64,000 nt of DNA from Pseudomonadota bacterium (GTDB lineage Bacteria > Pseudomonadota > Alphaproteobacteria > Rhizobiales > Xanthobacteraceae). The notes under the pieces were generated by a model. It was not told where the DNA came from. It was given only the letters and a program-made list of their open reading frames with translations, and did not search any database. The stretch lies in assembly GCA_023386885.1 (NCBI GenBank), contig JAEWIX010000095.1:1-64000 (forward strand), read 5' to 3'. Below, piece by piece: positions 1-10,471 of this stretch. Numbering within the stretch: position 1 is the stretch's first letter; the number at the start of each line of letters is the position of its first letter. The translations under genes and the position numbers were made by a program.

Positions 1-2
1 AT

Positions 3-593
3 ACCGGCCCGGGCGGCCCGGCGCGCGCCGGGGCGCGCCCCGCGGCCGAGGGCTGGACCATCGATTTTCGCGAAGCCGACGCCGAGGCGTTGCCGTTCGC
101 GGACGCGAGCTTTGACGTAGTGACGTCGAGCTTCGGCGTGATGTTCACGCCGGATCAGGAACGCGCTGCGGCGGAAATGCTGCGGGTGTGCAAGTCCGGC
201 GGCAAGATCGGCCTCGCCAACTGGACGCCGGACGGCTTCATCGGTCAGGTGTTCAAGACGCTCGGCAAATACCTGCCGCCGCCCGCCGGCACGAAATCGC
301 CCGCCCGGTGGGGGACGCGGGAAGGCCTGTCCGATCTGTTCGGCGCCGGCGCGGCTTCGATCAGCGCCGAGAGCAGGGATTTCATCTTCCGCTATCGGTC
401 GGCCGCGCACTTCGTCGATGTATTCAAGGCTTACTACGGACCGATCCACAAAGCGGTCGCGGTGCTCGGCGACGACAAGGGACGATTGTTCCTGACCGAC
501 CTCGTGGCCTTGATTGAGCGCCACAACACCGCCCGTGACGGTACTATCGTGGTGCCCGGGGAATATCTCGAGGTCGTCATCGCGAAATCGTAA
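3..593 (+). CDS. Class I SAM-dependent methyltransferase, 5' end outside window
   Basis: The visible part reads in frame from the window edge to a stop at 593. It carries the acidic-then-hydrophobic motif EADAEALPFADASFDVV, typical of UbiE/Methyltransf_11 enzymes (motif II region after the SAM-binding glycine loop), followed by a post-motif segment VCKSGGKIGLANW. The SAM-binding glycine-rich loop itself lies upstream of the window. The substrate cannot be told. The first ~50 bases are almost pure G+C and translate to an unconvincing Gly/Pro/Arg string, so the sequence right at the edge may be unreliable. The gene ends just before a strong terminator. Confidence 0.75.
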   Translation, partial: TGPGGPARAGARPAAEGWTIDFREADAEALPFADASFDVVTSSFGVMFTPDQERAAAEMLRVCKSGGKIGLANWTPDGFIGQVFKTLGKYLPPPAGTKSPARWGTREGLSDLFGAGAASISAESRDFIFRYRSAAHFVDVFKAYYGPIHKAVAVLGDDKGRLFLTDLVALIERHNTARDGTIVVPGEYLEVVIAKS

Positions 594-643
594 CGTCGTG
601 CGTCACTCACGGCGGCGCAACCTGCGTCGCGTTTGGCGAATCC

Positions 644-674
644 AAAGAGGCCCGATCCCGGATCGGGCCTCTTT
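644..674 (+). terminator. Rho-independent terminator-like hairpin
   Basis: A perfect 14-bp inverted repeat (AAAGAGGCCCGATC / GATCGGGCCTCTTT) with a 3-base loop lies 50 bp after the methyltransferase stop and ends in a T-rich tail. Confidence 0.8.
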
Positions 675-744
675 CATTTCAGGCTGTTCGCTATGACGGG
701 AATGCCGTAGATCATCAGGTGCGGATCGTTTCGTACATCTGATT

Positions 745-782
745 TGATGTATTTTACATCATTGTCATTGTATGATACATCA
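745..782 (+). promoter_or_regulatory. AT-rich operator cluster ahead of the XRE gene
   Basis: TGATGTA-TTT-TACATCA at 745-761 is a perfect 17-bp palindrome. A further TACATCA half-site follows at 776-782 inside TGTATGATACA. The stretch is strikingly AT-rich for this genome and sits just upstream of a helix-turn-helix gene. I infer an autoregulatory operator. It also argues against the upstream in-frame start codons at 744/747. Confidence 0.55.
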
Positions 783-812
783 ATTATAACTCTTCAACAT
801 GGAATTCTGGCG

Positions 813-1079
813 TTGATCACCTCATTCCAGATGCGGGCGGCGCGGGCGCTGCTCGGCATAGATCAGAAGACGCTGGCGGAACTCGCGGGAGTTTCGCTGC
901 CGACGATCCAGCGCATGGAGGCCAGCGACGGCAACGTGCGCGGCGTCGTCGAGTCCCTGACCAAGGTGGTCGATGCGTTGAATCGCGCGGGCGTGGACCT
1001 CATCGGTGAACATGTGCGGAGCGATGACGGCGGGCGCGGGGTGCGCCTGAAGCAACCCGGACCGCCGCCGCGCGTCTGA
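813..1079 (+). CDS. Small XRE-family helix-turn-helix regulator
   Basis: The protein is about 88 aa from a TTG at 813; an ATG at 831 is an alternative. It contains a single HTH: MRAARALLGIDQKTLAELAG then VSLPTIQRMEASDG, the pattern of XRE/Cro-type DNA-binding domains, followed by a short C-terminal tail ending PGPPPRV. It has no effector domain. It lies 57 bp upstream of the SulP transporter on the same strand, so it may control that gene and itself through the palindromes at 745-782. The start is uncertain because no strong Shine-Dalgarno is visible. Confidence 0.7.
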   Translation: MITSFQMRAARALLGIDQKTLAELAGVSLPTIQRMEASDGNVRGVVESLTKVVDALNRAGVDLIGEHVRSDDGGRGVRLKQPGPPPRV

Positions 1080-1136
1080 GCATCGACCGGCCGACTGCTT
1101 GCAGCGCTTTGCGTGAGGCGAGGTCGGGAGCATCGG

Positions 1137-2885
1137 ATGGCCAGGACGGGTAACGGGGCGTCGCCACGTGGCGCCAGCTTTGCGGAATTATTCACGCCAA
1201 AACTAATCACGGTGCTGCGCGAGGGCTACGGCCTTGCGGACTTTCGTGCCGACGTCGTCGCCGGTCTGACCGTCGCCATCGTTGCGCTGCCGTTATCGAT
1301 GGCCATCGCGATCGCGTCGGGCGTAACGCCGGATCGCGGGCTTTATACCGCGATCGTCGGTGGCTTTGTCGTGTCGCTGCTGGGTGGCAGCCGTTTTCAG
1401 GTCGGTGGGCCGGCCGGCGCGTTCATCGTTCTCGTTGCGTTGACGGTGGAGCGCCACGGCGTCGACGGCGTCATCCTCGCCACGATGATGGCGGGCGTTT
1501 TTCTCGTTGCCGCCGGCCTTCTGCGCATCGGCACTTACGTCAAGTTCATCCCTTATCCGGTGACGGTGGGATTCACGGCGGGCATCGGCGTCATCATCTT
1601 CGCCAGCCAGTTGCACGATCTGTTCGGTCTCAAGCTGTCCGGCCATGAGCCGAGCGAACTGCTGCCCAAGCTCGTTGCGCTGTGGCACGCCGCCGGAACG
1701 ATCAACATCTGGGCCATCGCGCTGGCGGTGCTTGCCATCGTAGTAATGGTCGGCGTGCGCAGGCTGCGGCCGACCTGGCCCGGCATTCTGATCGGCGTCG
1801 TGGTGGCGACGCTGGTGGCATGGGCGCTGGCACTGCCGGTGGAAACCATCGGTTCGCGCTTCGGCGGCATTCCCGAAACGCTGCCGGCGCCGGCATTGCC
1901 GGCTTTCTCGCTTGCGAAGATGCAGGCGGTGCTGCCGGATGCGATTGCGTTCGCGTTGCTCGCGGCCATCGAGTCGCTGCTGTCGGCGGTGGTTGCGGAC
2001 GGCATGACCGGGCGCCGTCACCGCTCCAATTGCGAGTTGGTGGCGCAGGGTGTCGCCAATATCGCCTCGCCTCTGTTCGGCGGTATCTGTGTGACCGGCC
2101 TGATCGCGCGTACTGCGACCAACGTGCGCGCTGGCGCGCGCGGGCCGATTGCCGGCATGATGCATTCGGCATTCCTGTTGCTGTTCATGCTGATCGCCGC
2201 GCCACTGGCGAGTTACATCCCGTTGTCGGCGTTGGCCGCAGTGCTGGTGATCGTGGCATGGGGCATGGTCGAGAAGCAGGAGTTCTGGACCTTGCTGCGT
2301 TCGTCGTGGGGCGACGCCACGGTGTTGATGGCGACGTTCCTGCTCACCGTGTTTCGCGATCTTACCGAGGGCATTCTGGTCGGCTTCGCGCTTGGCGCGG
2401 TGCTGTTCATCAACCGCATGGCGGAGGCTACCGGCGTCGAGGCGGGTGCGCCGCTCGCGGTGGATGACAAGGCCGACGACGCCAATGGCGAGCGGAGGCC
2501 TTATGACCCGGCGCTCGCGACCGATCCCGATGTGGTGGTGTATCGCATCACCGGCGCGTTCTTCTTCGGCGCGGCTTCGACGGTCGGGTCGGTGCTCGAT
2601 AATATCGCCGGCCGCCACAAGGCATTTGTGATCGATCTTTCCGCCGTGCCGCTGATGGATTCGACGGCCGCCAACGCTCTCCACGGCGTCGCCGTGAAGG
2701 CGCAACGGCAAGATATGCGGCTGTATATCACCGGCGCATCGCGCAGCGTGCGCCGTGCGTTGCTGACCCATGGCGTGCGGCCGCCGCTGGCGAAATATCG
2801 CGAGACCATCGAGCGGGCGATGGCCGATATCGCGCAGCAGCGGGAGAAGGGCGTGGTCGTGCCGATGAAGCGGCTGGCGACCTAA
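1137..2885 (+). CDS. SulP family anion transporter with STAS domain
   Basis: This is a roughly 580-aa inner-membrane protein. The N-terminal ~440 residues have many hydrophobic spans and the SulP signature region (DVVAGLTVAIVALPLSMAIA near the start, then FQVGGPAGAFIVLVA). A cytoplasmic STAS domain follows (FVIDLSAVPLMDSTAANAL, around residues 500-520). SulP proteins exchange or import sulfate, bicarbonate or other anions; the substrate is not evident. I chose the ATG at 1137 because GGGAG lies 6-7 bases upstream; a GTG at 1113 would add eight residues. The gene probably forms a unit with the XRE regulator. Confidence 0.88.
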   Translation: MARTGNGASPRGASFAELFTPKLITVLREGYGLADFRADVVAGLTVAIVALPLSMAIAIASGVTPDRGLYTAIVGGFVVSLLGGSRFQVGGPAGAFIVLVALTVERHGVDGVILATMMAGVFLVAAGLLRIGTYVKFIPYPVTVGFTAGIGVIIFASQLHDLFGLKLSGHEPSELLPKLVALWHAAGTINIWAIALAVLAIVVMVGVRRLRPTWPGILIGVVVATLVAWALALPVETIGSRFGGIPETLPAPALPAFSLAKMQAVLPDAIAFALLAAIESLLSAVVADGMTGRRHRSNCELVAQGVANIASPLFGGICVTGLIARTATNVRAGARGPIAGMMHSAFLLLFMLIAAPLASYIPLSALAAVLVIVAWGMVEKQEFWTLLRSSWGDATVLMATFLLTVFRDLTEGILVGFALGAVLFINRMAEATGVEAGAPLAVDDKADDANGERRPYDPALATDPDVVVYRITGAFFFGAASTVGSVLDNIAGRHKAFVIDLSAVPLMDSTAANALHGVAVKAQRQDMRLYITGASRSVRRALLTHGVRPPLAKYRETIERAMADIAQQREKGVVVPMKRLAT

Positions 2886-2977
2886 CTCGGCCTCAGTTCC
2901 CTCTCTGCTGGATCGCTCCCGCCGCATTGACAAGCGCGGCCCTTCGCGTGAAGGGAACGGTGATCCAGAGCCATTTG

Positions 2978-3066
2978 CGTTCTGATAGAATCAGAACGGG
3001 CTCTCGATTCTTATTTTGACGCGTTTTCTTGACGCGAACCGGTATCCACTTCGCTTGAAAACGCTA
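2978..3066. repeat. Dispersed palindromic repeat of Bradyrhizobiaceae type
   Basis: Two nested inverted repeats are visible: CGTTCTGAT-AGA-ATCAGAACG at 2978-2998 and GCGTTTTC ... GAAAACGC at 3021-3064, flanking the recognisable core GCGAACCGGTATCCACTTCG. From memory this element is scattered between genes in Bradyrhizobium and relatives; that statement is recognition, not a search result. It lies between the SulP gene and aroE. Confidence 0.6.
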
Positions 3067-3087
3067 TGGCCGTGATGGAGAAAAGCG

Positions 3088-3933
3088 ATGCCCGCGCCCG
3101 AGAAAGCTCCTGCCGCCTGTCTGATCGGCTGGCCGGCTGCGCATTCACGCTCGCCGATCATCCATCACCATTGGCTGCATCGCTTCGGCATTGCAGGCGG
3201 CTACAGCATCGAGGCGGTGCCGCCGGAAGGTTTCGCCGAGTTCGTGCAAAACCTGTCGCATCATGGCTTCACTGGCGCGAACGTCACCATCCCGCATAAG
3301 GAGCGGGCACTGTTACTCACCGAGCCTGACGAGCGGGCGCGTGCCGTCGGTGCCGCGAATACCTTGTGGTACGACGGCGAGACGCTGCGCTCCACCAACA
3401 CGGACATCGAGGGCTTCATCGGCAATCTCGACGCCAGCGCGCCGGGCTGGGACGCCATTGACGAGGCCGTGGTGCTTGGCGCTGGTGGTTCGTCGCGCGC
3501 GGTGGTGTTCGGATTGCTGGAGCGCGGCATCAAACGCGTGCATCTCGTCAATCGCACGGCGGGGCGGGCGCAGGCGCTGGCCGATCAGTTCGGCGCGCGT
3601 GTTTCGCCACGGGGATGGGACATGCTCGACGAAGTGCTGTCGGGTGCGGGGCTGCTGGTCAACACCACCTCGCTCGGCATGAAGGGCCAGCCCACGCTGG
3701 AGATCGATGTCGGATTGTTGCCGGCGCGGGCGACGGTCGCCGATCTGGTCTATGTGCCGCTGGATACGCCGCTGCTTGTGGCGGCGCGGGCGCGCGGACT
3801 GCGCACCGCCGACGGGCTCGGCATGCTGCTGCATCAGGCCGTGCGCGGATTTGAACTGTGGTTCGGACGCAGGCCCGAGGTTACGCCCGAACTGCGCTCG
3901 CTGGTCGAAGCCGATCTGGGGACTTCGCGATAA
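3088..3933 (+). CDS. aroE: Shikimate dehydrogenase
   Basis: The 281-aa product should reduce 3-dehydroshikimate to shikimate with NADPH in the aromatic amino-acid pathway. Visible family marks are the N-terminal substrate loop (GWPAAHSRSPIIHHHW), the catalytic lysine in NVTIPHKE (around residue 71), the substrate aspartate in NTDIEGF, the NADP-binding glycine loop VLGAGGSSRAV, and the C-terminal DGLGMLLHQA motif. Length is typical. The ATG at 3088 follows GGAGAAAAGCG. It stands apart from other aro genes here. Confidence 0.95.
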   Translation: MPAPEKAPAACLIGWPAAHSRSPIIHHHWLHRFGIAGGYSIEAVPPEGFAEFVQNLSHHGFTGANVTIPHKERALLLTEPDERARAVGAANTLWYDGETLRSTNTDIEGFIGNLDASAPGWDAIDEAVVLGAGGSSRAVVFGLLERGIKRVHLVNRTAGRAQALADQFGARVSPRGWDMLDEVLSGAGLLVNTTSLGMKGQPTLEIDVGLLPARATVADLVYVPLDTPLLVAARARGLRTADGLGMLLHQAVRGFELWFGRRPEVTPELRSLVEADLGTSR

Positions 3934-3937
3934 CCGC

Positions 3938-4330
3938 TCAGTCGCAGACCTCCACGCGGCGGATGCGCCAGCCGTAAGGCGTCATGACGCGTTGCCGGGT
4001 CAGGTAACAGCCGCCATAGCCGCCGTAGGGATAGGCGGCATAGCCATACCCGCCATAGGGATAACCGTAGCCATAGCCGTACGGATAACCGCCGTAGATT
4101 CCGGCAAGGCCAAGGCCCAGCCCGACGCCGAGCGCGCCCGCGCCCCAGCCCCAACCGCCGCCGCGATGCCATCCGCCGCCGTGCCAGCTGCCATGAAAGC
4201 CTCTGCCATGGAAACCGCCACCGTGAAAGCCGCCTCCGTGATGGAAGCCGCGCTGGGCCGAGGCTGCGGTGGGCGCGGCAATCGTCAGCACCGCGGCCGC
4301 GCATAGCGCAAGAACCGAATAACGTCGCAT
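3938..4330 (-). CDS. Small Gly/Tyr-rich secreted protein
   Basis: The 130-aa protein starts at the ATG at 4330 behind AGGAG with a 6-7 base gap. It has a signal peptide (MRRYSVLALCAAAVLTIAAP, cleavage near ASA-Q), then repeats of HGGGFHG, a Gly/Trp/His-rich middle, and a YGYGYPYGGYGY tract. The C-terminus is different: CYLTRQRVMTPYGWRIRRVEVCD with two cysteines that could pair. Such glycine-rich exported proteins are common in Bradyrhizobium and have no known function. It converges on aroE with a 4-base gap. Confidence 0.8.
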   Translation of the reverse strand: MRRYSVLALCAAAVLTIAAPTAASAQRGFHHGGGFHGGGFHGRGFHGSWHGGGWHRGGGWGWGAGALGVGLGLGLAGIYGGYPYGYGYGYPYGGYGYAAYPYGGYGGCYLTRQRVMTPYGWRIRRVEVCD

Positions 4331-4437
4331 TGTCGTCTCCTGTCTGATTGCGATCAGAAGACGCGCATTGTGACATTTTGTTTCACTGCGCGGCGCACAC
4401 AAGTCCGTGCGCTGTCTAGCGATTTGCGGATAGCTGC

Positions 4438-5580
4438 TCAGCCCGCGAGGATGTGCTCGTCGATTTCGGCGACGGTATTGACGCCGCACAGGCCCATGGT
4501 CACCAGCATTTCGTTGCGGATGATGTCGATGGCCTTGGCGACGCCGGCTTCGCCATAGGCGCCGAGGCCATATGCGTAAGCGCGGCCGATCATGCAGGAC
4601 TTGGCGCCGAGCGCCAGCGCCCGCACGACGTCCTGTCCCGAACGGATACCACCGTCGAACATGATCTCGATCTGGTCGCCGACCGCGGCGACGATTTCCG
4701 GCAGCACCTCGATGGAGGACTGCGCGCCGTCGAGCTGGCGGCCGCCGTGGTTCGACACGACCAGCGCCTGCGCGCCGGTCTTCACCGCCTCGCGGGCGTC
4801 CTCGACGTCGAGGATGCCCTTGATGATCAGCTTGCCCGGCCAGATCGAACGGATCCAGTCGAGGTCTTTCCAGTTCAGCGTGGTATCGAATTGCGAGTTG
4901 GTCCACTGCCCGAGCTGGGTGACGTTTTCCATTCCCTTGATGTGGCCGGCGAGGTTGCCGAAGGTGCGGCGCTTGCCGCGCAGCACGCCCGCGACCCATT
5001 GCGGCTTGGTGGCGAAGTCGAACAGCTTCGACAGGCTCCATTCCGGCGGCACGGTCATGCCGTTCTTGATGTCCTGATGGCGCTGGCCGATCACCTGGAG
5101 ATCGACAGTCAGCACCAGCGCGCTGCACTTGGCAGCGATGGCGCGCTCGATCAGCGCCTTGATGAAGCCGCGGTCCTTCATGACGTAGAGCTGGAACCAG
5201 AACGGCTTGTCGACATTTGCCGCCACGTCCTCGATCGAACAGATCGACATGGTGGACAGGGTGTAGGGGATGCCGGCGGCCTGCGCGGCGCGGCAGGCGT
5301 GGATTTCGCCGTCGCCGTGCTGCATGCCCGTCAGGCCCACGGGCGCGAGGATCAGCGGCAACGCAGCCGGTTCGCCAAGGATGGTGGTCGAGGTATCGCG
5401 CTTGGAGACGTCGACCAGGATGCGCTGGCGGAATTTGATGGCTTCGAGATCGGCGCGATTGGCGCGCAGCGTATCCTCGGTATAGGAGCCGCGATCACAG
5501 TAGTCGAAGAAGGCCTTCGGCACCCGACGTTTGTGGATTTGGCGGAGATCTTCGATGCAGGTGACGTGTTTGATGGACAT
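4438..5580 (-). CDS. lldD: FMN-dependent L-lactate dehydrogenase / alpha-hydroxy-acid oxidase
   Basis: This is a 380-aa TIM-barrel flavoenzyme of the lldD/glycolate oxidase family, which oxidises L-lactate (or a related 2-hydroxy acid) to the 2-oxo acid and passes electrons to the membrane. It shows the N-terminal RRVPKAFFDYCDRGSYTE, the FMN site residues in LAPVGLTGMQHGDGE, the catalytic-site motif VVSNHGGRQLDG (His abstracts the proton) and the FMN phosphate segment MFDGGIRSGQDVVRALALGA. The start at 5580 has AGGG seven bases upstream. It transcribes toward the Gly-rich gene, 107 bp away. Confidence 0.92.
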   Translation of the reverse strand: MSIKHVTCIEDLRQIHKRRVPKAFFDYCDRGSYTEDTLRANRADLEAIKFRQRILVDVSKRDTSTTILGEPAALPLILAPVGLTGMQHGDGEIHACRAAQAAGIPYTLSTMSICSIEDVAANVDKPFWFQLYVMKDRGFIKALIERAIAAKCSALVLTVDLQVIGQRHQDIKNGMTVPPEWSLSKLFDFATKPQWVAGVLRGKRRTFGNLAGHIKGMENVTQLGQWTNSQFDTTLNWKDLDWIRSIWPGKLIIKGILDVEDAREAVKTGAQALVVSNHGGRQLDGAQSSIEVLPEIVAAVGDQIEIMFDGGIRSGQDVVRALALGAKSCMIGRAYAYGLGAYGEAGVAKAIDIIRNEMLVTMGLCGVNTVAEIDEHILAG

Positions 5581-5620
5581 CCTCGGCCCTTTGTCTTGCG
5601 CAGCTTTGAAACTGCTCTAG

Positions 5621-5869
<249 letters not shown>

Positions 5870-5882
5870 CGAGGTCTCGTGA

Positions 5883-6140
<258 letters not shown>

Positions 6141-6364
6141 CCGGCGACGGGATTTTGGAATATATATACGTATCAGATGGTTATGCGTCGGATACGGATT
6201 CCGTCGGCGGTAATGATTCATCATATTTTTTGAAGCGGTCGACGCAGTAAAGGCATTATAAACCGGCACGGCTATGGTCGCGGTCCTTGATCGCGATCTT
6301 GGATCGCGACGATGTTCTGGTGTTGTGGCTCCCTGCCGGCCAGATCGTATTGCTGGGGGATTTT

Positions 6365-7714
<1,350 letters not shown>

Positions 7715-7720
7715 ATCGTC

Positions 7721-7745
7721 TGCATCCGGGATTTATCCGGATGCA
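7721..7745 (+). terminator. Hairpin after glmM
   Basis: A 9-bp perfect stem TGCATCCGG / CCGGATGCA with a 7-base loop lies 6 bases after the glmM stop. It lacks a clear T-run, so termination activity is uncertain. Confidence 0.4.
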
Positions 7746-7908
7746 TCGAAATCGCGTGATTGCTGCTCAAGGTGGAGTGAACGCCCACGCCTATTCGCGG
7801 ACGACGTCCTGCATCCGCGCGGTATCTGCCATCGTGAATTGTCTCTGGTTCGGCCAGGTTTGCTGACTTATTGAGTGCGGCTTTCATCGTTCGGAATCGG
7901 AATACGCC

Positions 7909-9150
7909 GTGAACAAGCCTGTCGTCGTCACCGAAGAAGCTCTCGTCGCGCCGGTGATCGCGCCTGCTGCCACTACGGCGACGGCCGGCCCTGTCTATCT
8001 GGTGCTGGGCGGTATCAGCTTCTCGCATTTCCTCAACGACACGATGCAGTCGCTGATCCCGTCGGTCTATCCGATCCTCAAGGAAAACTATTCGCTGTCG
8101 TTCGCGCAGATCGGGCTGATCACGCTGGCGTTCCAGATCACCGCGTCACTGCTGCAGCCGGTGGTCGGCAGCGTCACCGATCGCAAGCCGCAGCCGTTCT
8201 CGCTGGCGATCGGAATGGGCTTCACCTTCGTCGGCTTGCTGATGCTGAGCGGCGCGCACAACTTCGCGATGCTGGTGCTGTCGGCGGCGATGATCGGATT
8301 GGGGTCGGCGATCTTCCATCCGGAATCGTCGCGCATCGCGCGCATGGCGTCCGGCGGCCGCTACGGCTTCGCGCAATCGGTGTTTCAGGTTGGCGGCAAT
8401 CTCGGTTCGGCGATCGGGCCGGTGCTGGCAGCATTAATCGTGGTGCCGTTCGGGCAACCCAGTATCGCCTGGTTCTCATCGATCGCGTTTGTCGCCATCG
8501 TCGTTCTGTGGCGTATCGGCAGTTGGTATAAGCCGCGCATCATGGTGCGCGGCAGCGCGGCACCGAAGCGGCCGGCCGGCGCGCCATCGGGTTCGCGCGT
8601 CGCGATGGCGATCGGTATCCTGATCGTGCTGGTGTTCTCGAAGTATATCTACCTGTCGAGCCTCACCAGCTACTACACGTTCTATCTGATGCATAAGTTC
8701 GCAGTAACGACGCAAACGTCGCAACTGCTGCTGTTCGTGTTTCTCGGCGCCAACGCGGCCGGCGTTTACTTCGGCGGACCGATCGGCGACCGCATCGGTC
8801 GCCGTTACGTGATCTGGATTTCGATCCTCGGCGCTTTGCCGTTCACGCTGCTGCTGCCTCATGTCGGTCTGGCATGGACGGTGGCCTTGAGCGTTGTCAT
8901 CGGCTTCATCATTTCCTCTGCGATGCCGGCGATTATCGTCTACGCGCAGGAACTGGTGCCGCATCGTTTCGGCATGATCTCCGGCCTGTTCTTCGGCTTC
9001 GCCTTCGGCGCGGGCGGATTGGGCGCGGCGATGTTGGGCGTCGTGGCCGACGCCAAGGGCATCGACTTCGTCTATGCGATCTGCGCGTTCCTGCCGGCGA
9101 TCGGATTGCTCGCGATGTTCCTGCCGAAGATGAAGAAGTCGACGGCGTAA
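7909..9150 (+). CDS. MFS transporter, fosmidomycin-resistance (Fsr) type
   Basis: The 413-aa protein has about twelve hydrophobic spans. Early residues GGISFSHFLNDTMQSLIPSV and the following PILKENYSLSFAQIGLI match the Fsr/fosmidomycin-resistance branch of the major facilitator family; GDRIGRRYVIW between the two halves is the usual MFS loop. Fsr in E. coli exports fosmidomycin, but the natural substrate of these homologues is unknown. Start is GTG 7909 with only a weak ribosome site. It is monocistronic by spacing. Confidence 0.85.
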   Translation: MNKPVVVTEEALVAPVIAPAATTATAGPVYLVLGGISFSHFLNDTMQSLIPSVYPILKENYSLSFAQIGLITLAFQITASLLQPVVGSVTDRKPQPFSLAIGMGFTFVGLLMLSGAHNFAMLVLSAAMIGLGSAIFHPESSRIARMASGGRYGFAQSVFQVGGNLGSAIGPVLAALIVVPFGQPSIAWFSSIAFVAIVVLWRIGSWYKPRIMVRGSAAPKRPAGAPSGSRVAMAIGILIVLVFSKYIYLSSLTSYYTFYLMHKFAVTTQTSQLLLFVFLGANAAGVYFGGPIGDRIGRRYVIWISILGALPFTLLLPHVGLAWTVALSVVIGFIISSAMPAIIVYAQELVPHRFGMISGLFFGFAFGAGGLGAAMLGVVADAKGIDFVYAICAFLPAIGLLAMFLPKMKKSTA

Positions 9151-9385
9151 GCTCGCGCGCCGGGTGCGCGGCGTTGCGGCAGGGCAGGCCGCCCGCGTGT
9201 TGTTATCAACGTATCGTTAAGATTTGCGGCGGCGGTTCCATACAGGGGCCGTCGTTGTTGCGCGCGTGCACCAAATATCAACCTTAAAAATTAGGGTTAA
9301 GCCACGCTTAAGTATTTGCTGCCATCGTCCGTCCGTGAGTTTCCGATGTGAGGCCCGTCTGCCTCACCGCACAGAGGACGAGCCA

Positions 9386-10243
9386 ATGCGTAGCGTTAAA
9401 ATCTTGGCCGCCGCCGGAGCGGCGTCCTTTTTGTCCAGCGTGGCCTTTGCCGCGGATATGCCTCCCATGCCGCCACCGCAGTATTATGCGCCGCCGCCGG
9501 TCGTCGAGGATTTCGGCGGCTGGTATCTGCGCGGCGACATCGGCATGACCAACACGCGAGGCAGGCTGTTCGCTCCCGCTTACAACGACGCCAGCACCGT
9601 TTCGGTCGATCAGATCGGCCATGAATTCACCGGCGGTATGACCTATGGCCTCGGTGTCGGTTATCAGTTCAACAACTGGTTCCGCATGGACGTGACCGGC
9701 GAATATCGTTCGCGAGTGCAGTTCAGCGGCACCGACTACGCCAACATCAATTTCGGCGGCGGCCTTGGGATTCTGCCGATCGGCGATACCTATCGCGGCG
9801 GCTATTCGAGCTGGGTCGGCATGATCAATGCCTATGCCGATCTCGGCACCTGGTGGTGCATCACGCCGTTCATCGGCGTCGGCGTCGGCGGTGCCTACAA
9901 CACCTTCAGCGGGTTCTCGGACATCACCACGGTCAACCTCGGTGGCGGCACGTCCTCGGGCCTGTATCAGGCGACCTCGGCCAGCAAGCTGGATCTGGCC
10001 TGGGCGCTGCATGCCGGTCTGGCTTATCGCGTCAATCAGAACATGACGGTCGAACTGGCGTATCGCTACCTCAACCTCGGCACCGGCGTCACCGGTTCGG
10101 GAGCATCGTTCGACGGGACGGTGACGAATGGTCGGCCGTTCCAGTTCCACGATCTGACCTCGCACGATATTCGTCTCGGCGTGCGCTGGACCTGCTGCGA
10201 TGTGGAGCCGCCGCCGCCCCCGCCGCTCATCACCAAGGGCTGA
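9386..10243 (+). CDS. Outer-membrane beta-barrel protein (Omp25/31-like)
   Basis: The 285-aa protein starts at ATG 9386, preceded by AGAGGA. It has a signal peptide (MRSVKILAAAGAASFLSSVA, cleavage at FAA-D), a Pro/Tyr-rich linker, then alternating strands (FGGWYLRGDIGMTN, MTYGLGVGYQFNNWFRMDVT, MTVELAYRYLNLG) ending in LGVRWTCCDVEPPPPPPLITKG. The proline-rich tail after the last strand is unusual for an OmpA-like barrel but seen in rhizobial porins. The ~235 bp upstream hold AT-rich promoter-like DNA. A strong terminator follows. Confidence 0.85.
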   Translation: MRSVKILAAAGAASFLSSVAFAADMPPMPPPQYYAPPPVVEDFGGWYLRGDIGMTNTRGRLFAPAYNDASTVSVDQIGHEFTGGMTYGLGVGYQFNNWFRMDVTGEYRSRVQFSGTDYANINFGGGLGILPIGDTYRGGYSSWVGMINAYADLGTWWCITPFIGVGVGGAYNTFSGFSDITTVNLGGGTSSGLYQATSASKLDLAWALHAGLAYRVNQNMTVELAYRYLNLGTGVTGSGASFDGTVTNGRPFQFHDLTSHDIRLGVRWTCCDVEPPPPPPLITKG

Positions 10244-10273
10244 TCTCACGGACGCTCGGCTTTGTCTTCCTCG

Positions 10274-10305
10274 ACGGCGCGGGATCATCCCGCGCCGTTT
10301 TTGTT
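10274..10305 (+). terminator. Rho-independent terminator after the Omp gene
   Basis: A perfect 11-bp stem ACGGCGCGGGA / TCCCGCGCCGT with a TCA loop is followed by TTTTGTTTT. Confidence 0.9.
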
Positions 10306-10471
10306 TTGCGAGGCATTTGAAAAGGCGAAGGACGCGCCGCTGATTTTAACGGAAACCGTGCCGCGACAACGATTGGTTAAGGTTAACAGGCGATGATCGC
10401 ATGAGGTCGAGAGCCGGGTTCGCGTGACGATCTCGCGGTGGCGCCTCGATAGTTGTCCTGGGGGAATTGCG

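Noticed and set aside
1293..2933. A 546-codon frame opposite the SulP gene
   Set aside because: His/Arg/Gln-rich shadow of a high-GC gene with no family marks; the SulP gene on the other strand is unambiguous.
3938..5128. A 396-codon minus-strand frame covering the Gly-rich gene and part of lldD
   Set aside because: Its upper part runs antisense-frame through lldD with Arg-rich, non-protein-like composition; the real gene starts at 4330 with a clear ribosome site and signal peptide.
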